DNA of 64,000 nucleotides. Source: Lachnospiraceae oral taxon 107 str. F0167. GTDB lineage: Bacteria; Bacillota; Clostridia; Lachnospirales; Lachnospiraceae. The position numbers and the translations under genes were made by a program. Shown piece by piece: positions 7,948 through 17,194 of this stretch. How positions within the stretch are numbered: position 1 is the stretch's first letter; the number at the start of each line of letters is the position of its first letter. The stretch spans positions 5,853 to 69,852 of the forward strand of contig GL890590.1 of NCBI GenBank assembly GCA_000209465.1. The letters run 5' to 3'. The notes under the pieces were generated by a model. The model was not told the DNA's origin. It did no database searches and was given only the letters and a program-made list of their open reading frames with translations.

Positions 7948-8787
7948 ATGAAATTAAAGAATATAAGAAAAAATCTATCAAAGGTATTCACTTATACACT
8001 GCTTGCATTTACGGTTATAATTTCGATTTTTCCAATAATATGGGTTATTATGTCGGCATTCAAAGATAATGCCATGATTTTATCGGATCCTTTTGCATTG
8101 CCGAAGCAGATAAGTTTTGAACCCTTTGTATATATTTTTTCAAAATATGATTTTGGAAGATATTTTATAAATTCATTTTTGATATCTGTAAGTTCAACTT
8201 TGGTGGCATTGATATTTTTTGCTATGGGAAGCTATGTACTTGCAAAATATGAATTTCCGGGGAAAAATCTTGTGTTTATACTATATACGGTCACTTTACT
8301 TGTTCCGGCTCAGTCAAAGGCACAGCCTATATTTTCTCTTATTATGAAGTTGGGACTTTATGACAATATATGGGGAGTGGCATTAGTATATGTTTCCATG
8401 GGACTTGCAATATCTACATTTATACTTAAGCCGGCATTTATGGCTGTTCCGAAATCTCTTGATGAGGCGGCTGTAATAGAGGGGGCAAACTTTTTTACAG
8501 TATTTTGGGAGATCAACTTACCGCTTGCAAAGGGAGGACTTGCAACAGCGGGAATTTTGATGTTTTTAGGAAACTGGAATGAATACTTTTATGCATCCAT
8601 ACTTACATCATCAGATACTACAAGGACTTTACCGCTTGCATTACAGTTTTTTACAGAGGCATTCTCATATAACTACCCAAGGCTTTTTGCCGCATTGACT
8701 GTAGTTATACTGCCCGGAATAATACTGTATATTTTGGCACAGGAGCAGGTACAGGCTTCTGTAGCAAGTTCAGGAATAAAGGGTTAG
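7948..8787 (+). CDS. Sugar ABC transporter permease (MalG-type)
   Basis: A 279-residue second permease with six membrane segments and the conserved EAA loop DEAAVIEGANFFTVFWEINLP. It starts 11 bases after its partner behind AAGGAGG. The two permeases form the channel of a CUT1-type sugar importer. The C-terminal portion has the family's GNWNEYFYA motif, typical of MalG-like subunits. The gene is followed 11 bases later by the GH65 phosphorylase, linking uptake to phosphorolysis. Confidence 0.92.
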   Translation: MKLKNIRKNLSKVFTYTLLAFTVIISIFPIIWVIMSAFKDNAMILSDPFALPKQISFEPFVYIFSKYDFGRYFINSFLISVSSTLVALIFFAMGSYVLAKYEFPGKNLVFILYTVTLLVPAQSKAQPIFSLIMKLGLYDNIWGVALVYVSMGLAISTFILKPAFMAVPKSLDEAAVIEGANFFTVFWEINLPLAKGGLATAGILMFLGNWNEYFYASILTSSDTTRTLPLALQFFTEAFSYNYPRLFAALTVVILPGIILYILAQEQVQASVASSGIKG

Positions 8788-8798
8788 AGAGGATTATT

Positions 8799-11087
8799 AT
8801 GCAGCAGTTGGAATATAAGGGCACAGTAATCAAAGAATGTTTTTTTGACAGGAAAAACATAAAAAAATTTGAAGCAATATTTACACAGGGAAACGGATAT
8901 CTGGGTATCAGAAATGCACTTGAAGAGCATTATGTAGGCGAAATAAGAGATACTTTTATAACCGGGACATTTAATAAGGCATCAAAGGAGGAAGTGACGG
9001 AACTTCCCAATATTGCGGATGCAAGTACCGTTAAAATTATTGTGGACGAAGAAGAGTTCAGTCTGACAGAGGGAAAAATTTGTTTCTATGAGAGAAGTCT
9101 TGATTTAACTACCGGAGAGAGCGTAAGAAGTATTAAATGGGAAAGCCCGAAAGGTATAAAACTTGATCTCATATTCAGGCGTTTTGTATCTCTTGATAAT
9201 GAGCATATATTTGTACAAAAAGTTGAACTGCTCTGTGATAAGGATGCAAATATTATTATAGAAAGCGGAATAGACGGTTCCGTAACAAATAGCGGTGCGA
9301 TGCATTTTGAGGATATACAAAGACGAGTGTATGAGGGCAGGTATATGGAATATATCGCAAAAACAACTCAGTCAAATGTAAAGATTATTCAAGGTGCTGT
9401 TTGCAGCCTGAATAAAGAAGCCTCGGCAATACCTGTTATGGGAAGAAGAACTCTTGCAAACAGATACAGTATAAAAATCAAAGCAAATGAAAAGCTTGAA
9501 TTTGAGAAAAAATCAATATTCTTTTCTGAAAGAGATAAGGAATTTGCACATTTAAAGGATGAAAACAGGCTTGATGAAATAAAAAGGGAGTCTGCAAAGC
9601 TTATAAGAGAGCTTGAGACTCAAAGCTATAATGAACTTTTTAAAAGAAGTGAAGCAAAATGGCAAGACTACTTTGAAAAAAGCAAAATAGATATCGGCAC
9701 TGATGATATATATGTAAAGACTTCAATAAATTTTGCACTCTATCATTTAAGAATCATGGTAAAGACTGATGACAACAGAGTGGGTATAGGTGCAAAGGCT
9801 CTGAGCGGTGAAGGGTATAAGGGGCATTCTTTCTGGGATACCGAGCTTTTTATACTTCCGTATTTTACATATACACATCCTGAGATTGCAAGAACACTTC
9901 TTGAATACAGATATCATAATCTTTACGGTGCAAGACTGAAAGCAAAAGAAAACGGCTACGAAGGAGCAATGTATCCATGGGAGTGTGCATGGGTGGATGA
10001 TGGAGAGGTAACACCTCTTTATATGGGCGCAGATATAGTAACAGGCGAAATAACAAAGGTTTGGACAGGGCTTATAGAACATCATATAACAGCAGATATA
10101 GTGTATGCGATAGATAATTATTACAGAGTGACAAATGATAATGATTATATGGAAAAGTACGGATATGAGATAATATTTGAAGCCGCACTTTTTTGGGCAA
10201 GCAGACTTGAATATATTGCAGACAAAGACAGATATGAGATAAGAAATGTTATAGGTCCTGATGAGTATAAGGAACATGTGGACAATAATGCCTACACCAA
10301 TTATATGGCGGCCTATACCATGAGACTGGCAACCAAGAAGTTTGAATATTTAAAAAATAATAATAAGACGCTTTTTGATGCTTTAGATTCCAAACTTGAT
10401 TTAAAATATATAAAAGAGTGTATCGAAAAAAGATTGCCAAAACTTTATCTGCCTCTACCCAATGAAGATGGTATAATTCCACAGTCCGATACCTTCCTCG
10501 GACTTAAAAAGCTTGATATAATTAAATATAAAAACTCTGATGAAGTACTTGGTATCTACAATGATTATAATACAAATCAGCTCAATGAGTACATGGTTTC
10601 AAAACAGTCGGATACGGTTATGCTTTTGTATTTGTTTAGAGATTTATTTGATTATGAAACAAGAAAGAAGAATTTTGTTTTCTATGAGGATAAGACCTTA
10701 CATGATTCATCATTAAGCAAGTCTACACATGCTATTTTGGCGAATGAATTTGACTTTGAAGAAATGTCATATAAGCTATTTAGGGGTGCGATAAGCGTTG
10801 ACTTGGGAGCAAATATGAAATCATCGGATGAGGGAATACACAGTGCTTCAATAGGTGGGATATGGGCTGTATTTGTATTCGGATTCGGCGGTACAAATAT
10901 TGACGATAAGGGCTTAAATATAAATCCATGTCTGCCGGTGAACTGGGATTTCTTGGAATTCCCGCTTGTATATCAGGGTACGAGATTAAGAGTCAGAGTA
11001 GAAAAGGGCAATCAGGTAAGTGTAAGAAGACTTGACGGTAAAAGCGCAGAAATTTATATAAAAGGAGAAAAACAGCTCATCAAATAA
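8799..11087 (+). CDS. GH65 disaccharide phosphorylase (kojibiose/nigerose/trehalose type)
   Basis: A 762-residue glycoside hydrolase family 65 enzyme. These inverting phosphorylases split an alpha-linked gluco-disaccharide with phosphate to beta-glucose 1-phosphate plus glucose. The N-terminal beta-sandwich (YKGTVIKECFF, QGNGYLGIRNALEE) is followed by the alpha/alpha barrel with SFWDTELFILPYF and the catalytic-acid motif IGPDEYKEHVDNNAYTN (Glu about residue 489). The phosphate-site region near SIGGIWA is present. GAGAGGATT precedes the ATG. The linkage preference (1,2; 1,3; 1,4 or trehalose) cannot be read from sequence by eye. The adjacent beta-phosphoglucomutase supports beta-glucose 1-phosphate as the product. 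Confidence 0.92.
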   Translation: MQQLEYKGTVIKECFFDRKNIKKFEAIFTQGNGYLGIRNALEEHYVGEIRDTFITGTFNKASKEEVTELPNIADASTVKIIVDEEEFSLTEGKICFYERSLDLTTGESVRSIKWESPKGIKLDLIFRRFVSLDNEHIFVQKVELLCDKDANIIIESGIDGSVTNSGAMHFEDIQRRVYEGRYMEYIAKTTQSNVKIIQGAVCSLNKEASAIPVMGRRTLANRYSIKIKANEKLEFEKKSIFFSERDKEFAHLKDENRLDEIKRESAKLIRELETQSYNELFKRSEAKWQDYFEKSKIDIGTDDIYVKTSINFALYHLRIMVKTDDNRVGIGAKALSGEGYKGHSFWDTELFILPYFTYTHPEIARTLLEYRYHNLYGARLKAKENGYEGAMYPWECAWVDDGEVTPLYMGADIVTGEITKVWTGLIEHHITADIVYAIDNYYRVTNDNDYMEKYGYEIIFEAALFWASRLEYIADKDRYEIRNVIGPDEYKEHVDNNAYTNYMAAYTMRLATKKFEYLKNNNKTLFDALDSKLDLKYIKECIEKRLPKLYLPLPNEDGIIPQSDTFLGLKKLDIIKYKNSDEVLGIYNDYNTNQLNEYMVSKQSDTVMLLYLFRDLFDYETRKKNFVFYEDKTLHDSSLSKSTHAILANEFDFEEMSYKLFRGAISVDLGANMKSSDEGIHSASIGGIWAVFVFGFGGTNIDDKGLNINPCLPVNWDFLEFPLVYQGTRLRVRVEKGNQVSVRRLDGKSAEIYIKGEKQLIK

Positions 11088-11109
11088 GTGGGCTGTGTGA
11101 ATAAAAGTA

Positions 11110-11757
11110 ATGGAAAATAGAAGATTTAAGGGAATTATATTTGATTTGGACGGTGTTATCTGTCATACGGATAAATATCACTATATGGCATGGAAAAATC
11201 TGGCAGACAGTATAGGAATATACTTCGATGAGCAAATAAATAACAGACTCAGGGGAGTGAGCCGTATGGAGAGCCTTGAAATCATACTTGAAAGATCCGA
11301 TAAGGCATACAGCGATAAAGAAAAAGAAGAGTTTGCAAATAAAAAAAATGAGATGTATAAAGAGCTCTTAAATAAGATGAGTGAAAATGATTTGGATAAA
11401 AAGGTGAAGGGAACTCTGGATATTTTAAAAGAAAGGGGCTATAAAACAGCTATAGCTTCATCAAGTAAAAATGCAAGACTGATACTCTCAAAATTAAATC
11501 TTATAGATTTTTTTGATATTATTGTAGACGGAAATGATATAAAATATTCAAAACCCGATAAGGAAGTGTTTGAAAAGGCGGGGATAGGTCTTGGGCTTTT
11601 GTGTGATGAATGTCTGGTTGTGGAGGATGCCGCCTCGGGTGTGGAGGGAGCAAAAAGAGCAGGAATGGAGGTTGCAGGAATAGGTGATGCAAAAAATCTC
11701 AGTGATGTGACTTTTCATTTGGAAAGCTTTGAGGATTTACAAAAGTATTGCAGATAG
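11110..11757 (+). CDS. pgmB: Beta-phosphoglucomutase
   Basis: A 215-residue HAD-superfamily enzyme that converts beta-glucose 1-phosphate to glucose 6-phosphate. The nucleophile and acid/base aspartates are in FDLDGVICHT near the N-terminus; the cap domain carries the conserved RLRGVSRMESLEIIL; IASSSKNA supplies the phosphate-binding serine; VVEDAASGVEGAKRAG holds the acidic Mg-binding loop. The gene follows GH65 by 22 bases, so the product of phosphorolysis passes straight to glycolysis without using ATP. The ribosome site is weak, consistent with translation coupled to the upstream gene. Confidence 0.92.
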   Translation: MENRRFKGIIFDLDGVICHTDKYHYMAWKNLADSIGIYFDEQINNRLRGVSRMESLEIILERSDKAYSDKEKEEFANKKNEMYKELLNKMSENDLDKKVKGTLDILKERGYKTAIASSSKNARLILSKLNLIDFFDIIVDGNDIKYSKPDKEVFEKAGIGLGLLCDECLVVEDAASGVEGAKRAGMEVAGIGDAKNLSDVTFHLESFEDLQKYCR

Positions 11758-11860
11758 TGTGATATTTTATTAGCAGCTGTAGGGCGGCGGATTGTTTGCC
11801 TGATTATAATTAAGTAAAAATATTACAATATATGCATCATTTAAAAGGAGTAAAATTAGT

Positions 11861-14260
11861 ATGGCAGATAGAAAAACGGCGGAAGCTTCAATAATTAAAG
11901 GAAAAAATTATCGTATCAGTATACTTACAGACAGGCTTATAAGACTTGAGTACAGTAAAAAAAATGTATTTGTCGATGAAGAGACTGCAGCTGTAACAAA
12001 CAGAAATTTCCCTGAAGTAAAATTTGATGTTTTAGACAGTGAAGACAGGCTGGTGATAGTTACAGACTATTTGAGAATTATATATGATAAAAAAGAGTTT
12101 TCGGGAGAAGGCTTAAGAATAAATGTAAGCGGAAACTATGGAACCACCTCAAGTGTATGGCATTATGGGGATAAGAATGAGAGCTTAAAAGGCACTACCA
12201 GAACACTTGATAATATTGACGGTGAGACAGAGCTTTCCGAGGGAATTGTTTCAAGAAAAATGTGGTCTGTAGTGGATGACAGCAATTCCATGCTTATAAC
12301 AAAAGATGGTTTTAAGCTAAGAGAGGATACCGAGTCTATTGATTTATATTTCTTTGGCTATGGCATGGATTTCTTAACGGCGATTAGGGATTTTTATACT
12401 CTGAGCGGGGCACTTCCTCTACTGCCAAGATTTACACTTGGAAATTGGTGGAGCAGATATTATAAATACACACAGAAGTCCTATCTGGAACTTATGGAAA
12501 GATTTAAGAGAGAGGAAATACCTTTCAGTGTTGCGGTAATAGATATGGACTGGCATTTGACTGATGTGGAAGAAAGATTCGGTACCGGATGGACAGGATA
12601 TACATGGAATAAGGAGCTGTTTCCAAGTCCTGAAGAGTTTTTGGGGGAGCTGCATAAGGGCGGCTATAGAGTTCTTTTAAATGTACATCCGGCAGACGGT
12701 ATAAGGGCATATGAAGATTGCTATGATGAATTGGCAAAGTTTATGGGTGTAGATACTAAAAAGCAAGAACCGGTACTTTTTGATATAGCAGATGAAAAGT
12801 TCAGAGAGGGATATTTTAAATATGTGCATCATCCGCTGGAAAAACAGGGTGTGGACTATTGGTGGATAGACTGGCAGCAGGGTGAAAACTCAGGGCATAA
12901 GGGGCTGGATCCTTTATGGCTTTTAAATTATTTTCATTATAAGGACTCTGCTAAAAGAGAGTCGGGCAGAGGTCTGATACTGTCAAGATATGCCGGTGTG
13001 GGAAGTCATAAATATCCTATAGGATTTTCTGGAGATACCATTATTACATGGGAAAGTCTTGACTTTCAGCCATATTTTACAGCTACCGCATCCAATATAG
13101 GCTATGCATGGTGGAGCCATGATATCGGTGGACATATGAACGGTATCAGGGATGATGAGATGTTTGTCAGATGGGTGCAGTTCGGTGTGTTTTCACCTAT
13201 AATGAGATTACACAGTACCTGCAATGAATTTTCGGGAAAGGAACCCTGGAAGTATAATTTAATAGCTGAGAATATAGTAAAAAGATATTTGAGACTTCGC
13301 CACAGATTTATACCATATCTTTATACGATGAACAGGAGAGCTCATGTGGATAAGCTGCCGCTTATACTGCCTCTTTATTATTATGAGCCCGTAAATGATA
13401 AGGTCTATGAGTATAAAAATGAATATTATTTTGGAAATGACCTGATAGTATGCCCCGTAATTCTAAAGCTTGATGAAAAGAGCGGATTGTCAAAGACAAA
13501 GATTTGGCTGCCTGAGGGTAACTGGTTTGATATATTTACCGGAGTAAAGTATAGCGGAAATCGTGAACTTGAAATATACAGGGATTTGGAGGATATAGCG
13601 GTATTTGCAAGAGAGGGAAGTATATTGCCGCTTGCCACAGATACCTATACAAATGATATTAAGGCTCCTTCAGAGCTTGATTTACATATTTTTACCGGTA
13701 AAGCCGGAGAGTTTACTCTTGCAGAGGATGAAAAGGAATTTACTGATTTTATTGAAAGTGACTGGGCATATACAAGATATGAAAACTGTGAAGTAAAAAT
13801 ATCGGATACAAATGATAAGAACTTAAGCTATTTATTTAAAATCCACCCGCAGGAGGGAAATGCTTTAGCGGCACCTCAAAAAAGGAAGTATAATTTGTAT
13901 TTCCACGGTATAGGCAGTTACACTAAGCTTGATATTACCCGGGATAAAGAGTCTCTGAATCCTCTTTATATAAGATATGATGAAGACATGGCGACATTAC
14001 GGATAGACCTACCTGAAATAAATTCAAATTCAGGGATTGAGATAAGAATAGATGCAGCTACCGCTACAGACGGCATACAGAGCAGGATATTTAATATTCT
14101 TAACAATGCACAAATAGAATATGACTTAAAGACAAAGGTAATGGAGGCGGTACGAAAGTACGATTCTACAAACTCCGGCAAGGTAATCGGTGAAATCTAC
14201 AGTGTATGTGAGAATGAATATGTCAGGGGGGCTATAATAGAGCTTTTATCCGCAAAATAG
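11861..14260 (+). CDS. GH31 alpha-glucosidase
   Basis: A 799-residue family-31 glycoside hydrolase that retains configuration. The nucleophile is the Asp of WWIDWQQG (about residue 337), the acid/base is the Asp of GFSGDT (about residue 392), and the WWSHDIGGH and RWVQFGVFSPIMRLHS motifs are intact. It has no signal peptide, so it acts in the cytoplasm on imported sugars. The C-terminal ~120 residues are an extra helical/beta tail. It lies downstream of the GH65-pgmB pair after a ~100-base gap and ends at a terminator, suggesting it belongs to the same LacI-controlled unit. Alpha-glucosidase is more likely than alpha-xylosidase given the context, but that is inference. Confidence 0.88.
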   Translation: MADRKTAEASIIKGKNYRISILTDRLIRLEYSKKNVFVDEETAAVTNRNFPEVKFDVLDSEDRLVIVTDYLRIIYDKKEFSGEGLRINVSGNYGTTSSVWHYGDKNESLKGTTRTLDNIDGETELSEGIVSRKMWSVVDDSNSMLITKDGFKLREDTESIDLYFFGYGMDFLTAIRDFYTLSGALPLLPRFTLGNWWSRYYKYTQKSYLELMERFKREEIPFSVAVIDMDWHLTDVEERFGTGWTGYTWNKELFPSPEEFLGELHKGGYRVLLNVHPADGIRAYEDCYDELAKFMGVDTKKQEPVLFDIADEKFREGYFKYVHHPLEKQGVDYWWIDWQQGENSGHKGLDPLWLLNYFHYKDSAKRESGRGLILSRYAGVGSHKYPIGFSGDTIITWESLDFQPYFTATASNIGYAWWSHDIGGHMNGIRDDEMFVRWVQFGVFSPIMRLHSTCNEFSGKEPWKYNLIAENIVKRYLRLRHRFIPYLYTMNRRAHVDKLPLILPLYYYEPVNDKVYEYKNEYYFGNDLIVCPVILKLDEKSGLSKTKIWLPEGNWFDIFTGVKYSGNRELEIYRDLEDIAVFAREGSILPLATDTYTNDIKAPSELDLHIFTGKAGEFTLAEDEKEFTDFIESDWAYTRYENCEVKISDTNDKNLSYLFKIHPQEGNALAAPQKRKYNLYFHGIGSYTKLDITRDKESLNPLYIRYDEDMATLRIDLPEINSNSGIEIRIDAATATDGIQSRIFNILNNAQIEYDLKTKVMEAVRKYDSTNSGKVIGEIYSVCENEYVRGAIIELLSAK

Positions 14261-14265
14261 TGATG

Positions 14266-14306
14266 AAAACAGTTCGACTTTAAAGATTGAAGCCGGACTG
14301 TTTTTA
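14266..14306 (+). terminator. Terminator after the GH31 gene
   Basis: AAAACAGTTCG (14266-14276) pairs with CGGACTGTTTTT (14294-14305) through one G-U pair, and the T-run completes an intrinsic terminator. Confidence 0.75.
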
Positions 14307-14424
14307 TATTATTTCAATTATTTCAGAAATTTTGTATAATATATACCATATGGAAAATTATGCCTTAAAATTGCTTTATGGCATACTCAGATCAAAATAA
14401 AAGGTCGTATATAAAGGAGGTTTT

Positions 14425-14775
14425 ATGTTAGTATTTCATTATCCCAAATGTTCCACATGTGTAAAGGCAAGGAAGTGGTTAAGAGATAGGAATATTGATT
14501 TTGTGGAGAAAAATATAGTGGAGGAGACTCCAAGTGTGGAGGAGTTAAAGAAGGTTTTGGAGTATTCGGGGCTACCGATAAAGAAGCTGTTTAATACAAG
14601 CGGTATGCTGTATAGGGAGATGAATATAAAAGATAAAATGGATAAGATGAGTGATGATGAAAAGCTTTCCCTGCTTTCAGAAAACGGAATGCTTGTAAAA
14701 AGGCCTATAGTTTTGGGAGATAAATTTGCTTTGGTGGGATTTAAAGAAAGCGAGTGGCAAAATGTATGGCAGTAA
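14425..14775 (+). CDS. ArsC/Spx-family thioredoxin-fold protein
   Basis: A 116-residue member of the ArsC/Spx/MgsR family. The N-terminus has YPKCSTCVKARKWL with a CxxC pair, followed by the conserved KKLFNTSG and the cis-proline region VKRPIVLG. Family members are arsenate-reductase-like proteins or RNA polymerase-binding stress regulators; the CxxC and the length fit either, so I make no firm functional call. A strong AAAGGAGG precedes the ATG. The 3' end overlaps the GH3 gene, which implies coupled translation, an odd partnership. Confidence 0.8.
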   Translation: MLVFHYPKCSTCVKARKWLRDRNIDFVEKNIVEETPSVEELKKVLEYSGLPIKKLFNTSGMLYREMNIKDKMDKMSDDEKLSLLSENGMLVKRPIVLGDKFALVGFKESEWQNVWQ

Positions 14776-16991
14776 AGGCATCGGATAGAGTAAAGCTTTT
14801 TGAGAATAAAAATGGTGCAACCATAGGTACTTGTGACAGAAAAATAATAGAAGTTGAAGGGATGTATTTTAAAGATATAGACGGCTCGGGAGAGTTTAAG
14901 GACTTTGATGATTGGAGAAAAACTCCGCAGGAAAGAGCAAAAAGCTATGTGAAGGTGCTGAGCATAAAAGAAAAAATAGGGCTTTTATTTGCAAGCGACT
15001 GGAGAATGGGACTTGATCAGGAAGATAAAAGCAAGCTGGATGAGTCGGGAGTGCTTGATGAAGGTGAACTTATAAATGCCAAAACCATATTCGGTATACA
15101 AAATCTTCCAAGTACATCCGTAGCAATAAAGGAATGGTTTGCAAGACATCTGATATTCAGAAAAAATCCAAAGCCTGAGGATTTGGTGGATTGGATAAAT
15201 CAGCTGAATGCAAAAGCGGAGGAATGTGAGCATTTTGTGCCTGTGGAGATTATATCAAATTCCAGAAATGAAAACGGTGAGACAGTATTCGGTATGAATG
15301 ATGCCACAGGTGTATTTGCAACATGGCCCGGGACTCTTGGCATAGCGGCTATAGCAAAGGGAGAGGGACTTGGAGTTATAGAAGATTTTGGCAATATCAT
15401 AAGAAAAGAATGGGATGCTACCGGTATAAAAAAGGGTTATATGTATATGGCGGATGTACTGACGGATCCAAGATGGCAAAGATCTTACGGTACTTTCGGA
15501 GAAGATCCAAAGCTTATAAGAGATATATTTGAAAGATTGGTACCGCTCATTCAGGGTGGTGAAGACGGTGTGACTACTGACGGAGTGGCTATGACTGTAA
15601 AGCATTTCCCCGGAGGAGGTGCCAGAGAAAACGGATTTGATCCTCATTATAAGGCAGGGCAGTGGAATGTTTATGCGACAAAAAACAGTCTGAGAGATTA
15701 TCATTTGCCTGCATTTGAAACCGCTATAAAGAAAAAAGTTTCATCAATAATGCCTTATTATGCAAAGCCTGCAAGTATGAAGAGTGCCGCTCAAAAGGAT
15801 TTGGAGGGCAATGATATAGAGATGAAGCCTCTCGGATTTGCTTATAATGATTATTTTATAAAAAAGCTTTTAAAGGAGCAGCTTGGCTTTGAGGGCTATA
15901 TAAATTCCGATACGGGAATAGTCCACAATATGTGCTGGGGAGTAGAGGAACTTGATACAGCCGAGAGAATAGCCTTTGCCATAAACAATGGGGAGGTGGA
16001 TTTGATAAGCGGTCTGTTTGATTTAAAAGAAACCATGGAGGCTATAGACAGGGCAGACAATGATTATTATGAAAGTCATGCTCTGCCAAAAGGCTTTAAA
16101 AAGTCTGATATTACATTGACAAAAGCCGCAATTGAGAGGGCAATTATAAGAACTTTGACAGAGATGTTTGCCCTTGGAATATTTGATAATCCGTATAGAG
16201 ATCCTAAGGTGGCGGCAGAGATTATAAATGATAAAAAGGACAGAGAGATTTCAGAACTTGCACATAGAAAGAGTGTGGTATTATTAAAAAATGATAACAG
16301 TCTGCCTGTGGATAAAAATAAAAAGGTTTATATAGAATGTTTTAATAAAAATCTTGAGCAGGCAAAACAAAGAACTGAAAAAATAAAAGTATATGCAGGT
16401 GATAAACTTAATATAGTGGATGATCCTGAGGCTGCCGATATTGCAATACTGCTTGTGAATCCTTCTTCGGGAGAGTATTTTAATGCTACAAAGGGATATT
16501 TGGAGCTGGATATCTGTGAAGGAAAGACTGTATGCAATGTAAGTGAAGACGGATTGCCGACGGAGGAAACACATGAAGAGACCACCGTTGCAAATGCAAA
16601 CAGAATAAAGGAAGTATCAGCTATAGTACATAAAAATAAAGGAAAACTGATAGGAAATATAAATATTTCTCTGCCATGGCTTTTAGGTGAATTTGAGCCG
16701 TATACAGATGTACTTTGTGCAGGATTTGATACCTATGATGAGGCAATCATTGATGTAATATGCGGTGAATTTACTCCGTCTGCAAGACTTCCTCTTACAT
16801 TGCCAAAAGAAGACTTGGTCATTTCCGTTAATAAAGCAGGTGTATGTATAAGTCCAAATGATGTGCCGGGTTATGATAAGGATAAATATATGCCTGATAA
16901 TATGAAGGATGAGAACGGTAAAGCCTATGCCTACAGAGACAGTACAGGAAATTACTATGAATCGGGTTTTGGACTGAAATTCCCGTATTAA
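14766..16991 (+). CDS. GH3 beta-glucosidase-like glycoside hydrolase
   Basis: A ~741-residue family-3 glycoside hydrolase. The N-terminal TIM-like barrel has VKHFPGGGARENG (substrate-binding Lys-His) and the nucleophile Asp in INSDTG (about residue 382); the second alpha/beta domain follows with HRKSVVLLKNDNSLP. No signal peptide is present, so it is cytoplasmic. The start is uncertain: ATG 14766 overlaps the upstream stop by 10 bases and GTG 14754 is possible; neither has a good ribosome site. It probably removes non-reducing beta-linked glucose or xylose from imported oligosaccharides. The family includes other specificities, so the substrate is open. Confidence 0.87.
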   Translation: MAVKASDRVKLFENKNGATIGTCDRKIIEVEGMYFKDIDGSGEFKDFDDWRKTPQERAKSYVKVLSIKEKIGLLFASDWRMGLDQEDKSKLDESGVLDEGELINAKTIFGIQNLPSTSVAIKEWFARHLIFRKNPKPEDLVDWINQLNAKAEECEHFVPVEIISNSRNENGETVFGMNDATGVFATWPGTLGIAAIAKGEGLGVIEDFGNIIRKEWDATGIKKGYMYMADVLTDPRWQRSYGTFGEDPKLIRDIFERLVPLIQGGEDGVTTDGVAMTVKHFPGGGARENGFDPHYKAGQWNVYATKNSLRDYHLPAFETAIKKKVSSIMPYYAKPASMKSAAQKDLEGNDIEMKPLGFAYNDYFIKKLLKEQLGFEGYINSDTGIVHNMCWGVEELDTAERIAFAINNGEVDLISGLFDLKETMEAIDRADNDYYESHALPKGFKKSDITLTKAAIERAIIRTLTEMFALGIFDNPYRDPKVAAEIINDKKDREISELAHRKSVVLLKNDNSLPVDKNKKVYIECFNKNLEQAKQRTEKIKVYAGDKLNIVDDPEAADIAILLVNPSSGEYFNATKGYLELDICEGKTVCNVSEDGLPTEETHEETTVANANRIKEVSAIVHKNKGKLIGNINISLPWLLGEFEPYTDVLCAGFDTYDEAIIDVICGEFTPSARLPLTLPKEDLVISVNKAGVCISPNDVPGYDKDKYMPDNMKDENGKAYAYRDSTGNYYESGFGLKFPY

Positions 16992-17090
16992 AAATTTTCA
17001 TACATTATATACATTTTAAATGGGGGCATTTTATATAAAACTAATAAAGCATAGAAAGTTTTGAAAAATATTTCAAAATGATTATTTTTA

Positions 17091-17119
17091 TTGAAAAACT
17101 ATTCATTGAGTGTTATTCT
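17091..17119 (+). promoter_or_regulatory. Candidate promoter of the nanA-nanK genes
   Basis: TTGAAA (17091-17096), 17-base spacer, TATTCT (17114-17119). The -10 is only a 4/6 match, which would fit an activated or weak promoter. Confidence 0.45.
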
Positions 17120-17120
17120 T

Positions 17121-17138
17121 ATCACATAATTATATGAT
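17121..17138. promoter_or_regulatory. Near-perfect 18-bp palindrome, candidate operator for nanA
   Basis: ATCACATAATTATATGAT is an 18-base palindrome with one mismatched pair. It lies directly after the candidate -10 box. TTATCACA at its left edge recurs in the inverted repeat ahead of the second transporter (21909-21948). Confidence 0.5.
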
Positions 17139-17141
17139 GTT

Positions 17142-17164
17142 GGGGGCAAAGTTTTTTGTCCCCT
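17142..17164 (+). other. Hairpin in the nanA leader
   Basis: GGGGGCAA (17142-17149) pairs with TTGTCCCC (17157-17164) with one G-U pair. It sits in the 5' UTR about 30 bases before the nanA start. It has internal Ts but only a short T tail, so attenuation is possible but unproven. Confidence 0.4.
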
Positions 17165-17194
17165 TTGATACTATCTCTATAATAAGGAGGAACT

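Noticed and set aside
9747-10277. 176-codon minus-strand frame inside the GH65 gene
   Set aside because: Composition is typical of antisense sequence (Cys/Ile/Tyr-rich) and it lies wholly within a well-supported gene.
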